From NCBI GenBank assembly GCA_019420325.1, contig JAHZHK010000152.1, positions 1 to 6,107 of the forward strand: 6,107 bases of DNA. Reading direction: 5' to 3'. Below the pieces are notes generated by a model. The model had not been told where the DNA came from. It saw nothing but the letters and a program-made list of their open reading frames with translations, and did no database searches. This document shows positions 5,556 to 6,107 of this stretch, piece by piece. How positions within the stretch are numbered: the first letter of the stretch is position 1; each line of letters opens with the position of its first letter. This stretch comes from Coriobacteriaceae bacterium. Lineage in GTDB: Bacteria > Actinomycetota > Coriobacteriia > Coriobacteriales > UMGS124. Position numbers and translations under genes: made by a program.

Positions 5556-6107
5556 CAGCCCTCCCACTCGCAGATGCCCATGAAATGATGGACTTGGGCG
5601 CGGCGGGGCCTGACGATGTTGATTGCGAGAGCGTCGAGCCTCACGCTTTCGAACCACTCATGAGTTCTGAGGTAGTCGAGCGTAATCCTGCGGTACTTCC
5701 GAATCTTCTCGGCAGTGATGGCGTCTTCTGGCAGGGCATCGGCACCGAGACGCGTCTTGACCTCGACGAGCACGACGGTATCGTCTTTGACACAGACAAG
5801 GTCAGCCTCGCCGGCTGCCGTGCGGTAGTTGCGCTCGAGAATCCTGTATCCCCAACGACGAAGGTACCGGGCGGCAATGTGCTCGCCGAGCTTGCCCAGC
5901 TGATGGGGGTCATGAATGTCATAGCGGCCCAGGTCGCCCTCTTCGTCAAACTCGCCATCGTCACATTCCAACGTGCTTGAACCGGTCTCAATCCATCGAT
6001 CGGACAGGCAACTCTGCGCCTGTGTCACAAGATCGTCTTCGCTGTAATCTTCTTCGTTCTCGTCGTAATCCTCGTCATCCAGGTCGTCTTCAAAACCATC
6101 GGGATAA
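5555..6107 (-). CDS. yraN: UPF0102 family protein YraN with acidic N-terminal extension (5' end uncertain, open to window edge)
   Basis: The conserved part is a YraN/UPF0102 domain of about 112 residues. Counting from GTG 6028, it runs from about residue 44 (LGKLGEHIAARYLRRWGY) through RNYRTAAGEADLVCV (67-80, with E74 and D76) and VLVEVKTR (86-93, with E89 and K91) to DALAINIV. The GExD...ExK pattern matches the nuclease-like fold of this family, which resembles Holliday-junction resolvases; its function is not established. The family is usually 115-130 aa. Here the frame continues upstream without a stop: from GTG 6028 there are 43 extra residues, and beyond that the frame stays open to base 6107 with a strongly acidic stretch. 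GTG 6028 has no good Shine-Dalgarno, unlike the neighbours, so the real start may be outside the window; I give the whole open span. If GTG 6028 is used, the product is 157 aa and the gene ends at 6028. The stop overlaps the comM start. Confidence 0.85.
   Translation of the reverse strand, partial: YPDGFEDDLDDEDYDENEEDYSEDDLVTQAQSCLSDRWIETGSSTLECDDGEFDEEGDLGRYDIHDPHQLGKLGEHIAARYLRRWGYRILERNYRTAAGEADLVCVKDDTVVLVEVKTRLGADALPEDAITAEKIRKYRRITLDYLRTHEWFESVRLDALAINIVRPRRAQVHHFMGICEWEG
5560..5564 (-). promoter_or_regulatory. Ribosome-binding site of comM inside the end of yraN
   Basis: The - strand reads GGAGG, GCTG, then ATG at 5555. It lies within the last YraN codons (W-E-G) and the yraN TGA shares its final A with the comM ATG (TGATG). 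This decides the comM start over an in-frame codon 34 residues upstream and points to re-initiation by the ribosome that finishes YraN. Confidence 0.75.

Noticed and set aside
5556..5657. Longer comM start adding 34 residues
   Set aside because: The extension is Arg/Pro/His-rich shadow of yraN, whereas ATG 5555 has a GGAGG site, a TGATG junction and gives the expected family length of about 507 aa.
6029..6107. Alternative - strand frame (Thr/Lys-rich) ending at TGA overlapping GTG 6028 as the end of an upstream gene
   Set aside because: Its composition (repeated ACG, AAG and ATG codons) looks like the shifted reading of an Asp/Glu codon run, and it shows no known C-terminus. I prefer the acidic frame but cannot exclude this without the sequence to the right.

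Overview
This is a GC-rich, almost fully coding stretch of bacterial chromosome with seven genes. One gene runs on the + strand: the 3' end of engB/ysxC, cut by the left edge. Six run head-to-tail on the - strand and are transcribed from right to left: yraN, comM, dprA, trmFO, xerC, rnhA. I see no mobile element, tRNA, rRNA, CRISPR array or phage gene. The GC-rich coding with a folate-dependent trmFO, and the mix of Firmicutes-like order (dprA-trmFO-xerC) and actinobacterial-like order (yraN-comM-dprA), suggest a member of the Coriobacteriia (Collinsella/Olsenella/Atopobium type). That placement is inference from gene content and protein character; no 16S or marker search was possible.

Layout. 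Positions 1-213 carry the C-terminus of the ribosome-assembly GTPase EngB. Its TAG stop shares a CTAG palindrome with the TAG stop of the convergent rnhA (210-686, RNase HI). A 58-bp AT-richer gap separates rnhA from xerC (745-1686, tyrosine recombinase). The xerC start lies 11 bp inside the 3' end of trmFO (1676-3061, tRNA m5U54 methyltransferase). A 32-bp gap leads back to dprA (3094-4035), which overlaps the comM stop by 4 bp (ATGA). comM (4032-5555) overlaps the yraN stop by 1 bp (TGATG). yraN (UPF0102) occupies 5555 to the right edge, where its frame is still open and very acidic.

The tight overlaps and the strong GGAGG-type ribosome-binding sites placed inside upstream genes argue for one polycistronic, translationally coupled unit, at least from yraN to dprA and from trmFO to xerC. 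By family knowledge, ComM (branch-migration helicase) and DprA (loads RecA on incoming ssDNA) act on transformed DNA. XerC resolves chromosome dimers. YraN has a nuclease-like fold and no settled role. RnhA removes RNA from RNA:DNA hybrids. TrmFO and EngB serve tRNA modification and 50S ribosome assembly.

Nothing here amounts to a clear new system. The points worth a second look are the acidic N-terminal extension of YraN, the short and motif-divergent DprA, a lost cysteine in the usual NPCPCG motif of ComM, the absence of topA between dprA and trmFO, and the overlapping convergent stop codons.
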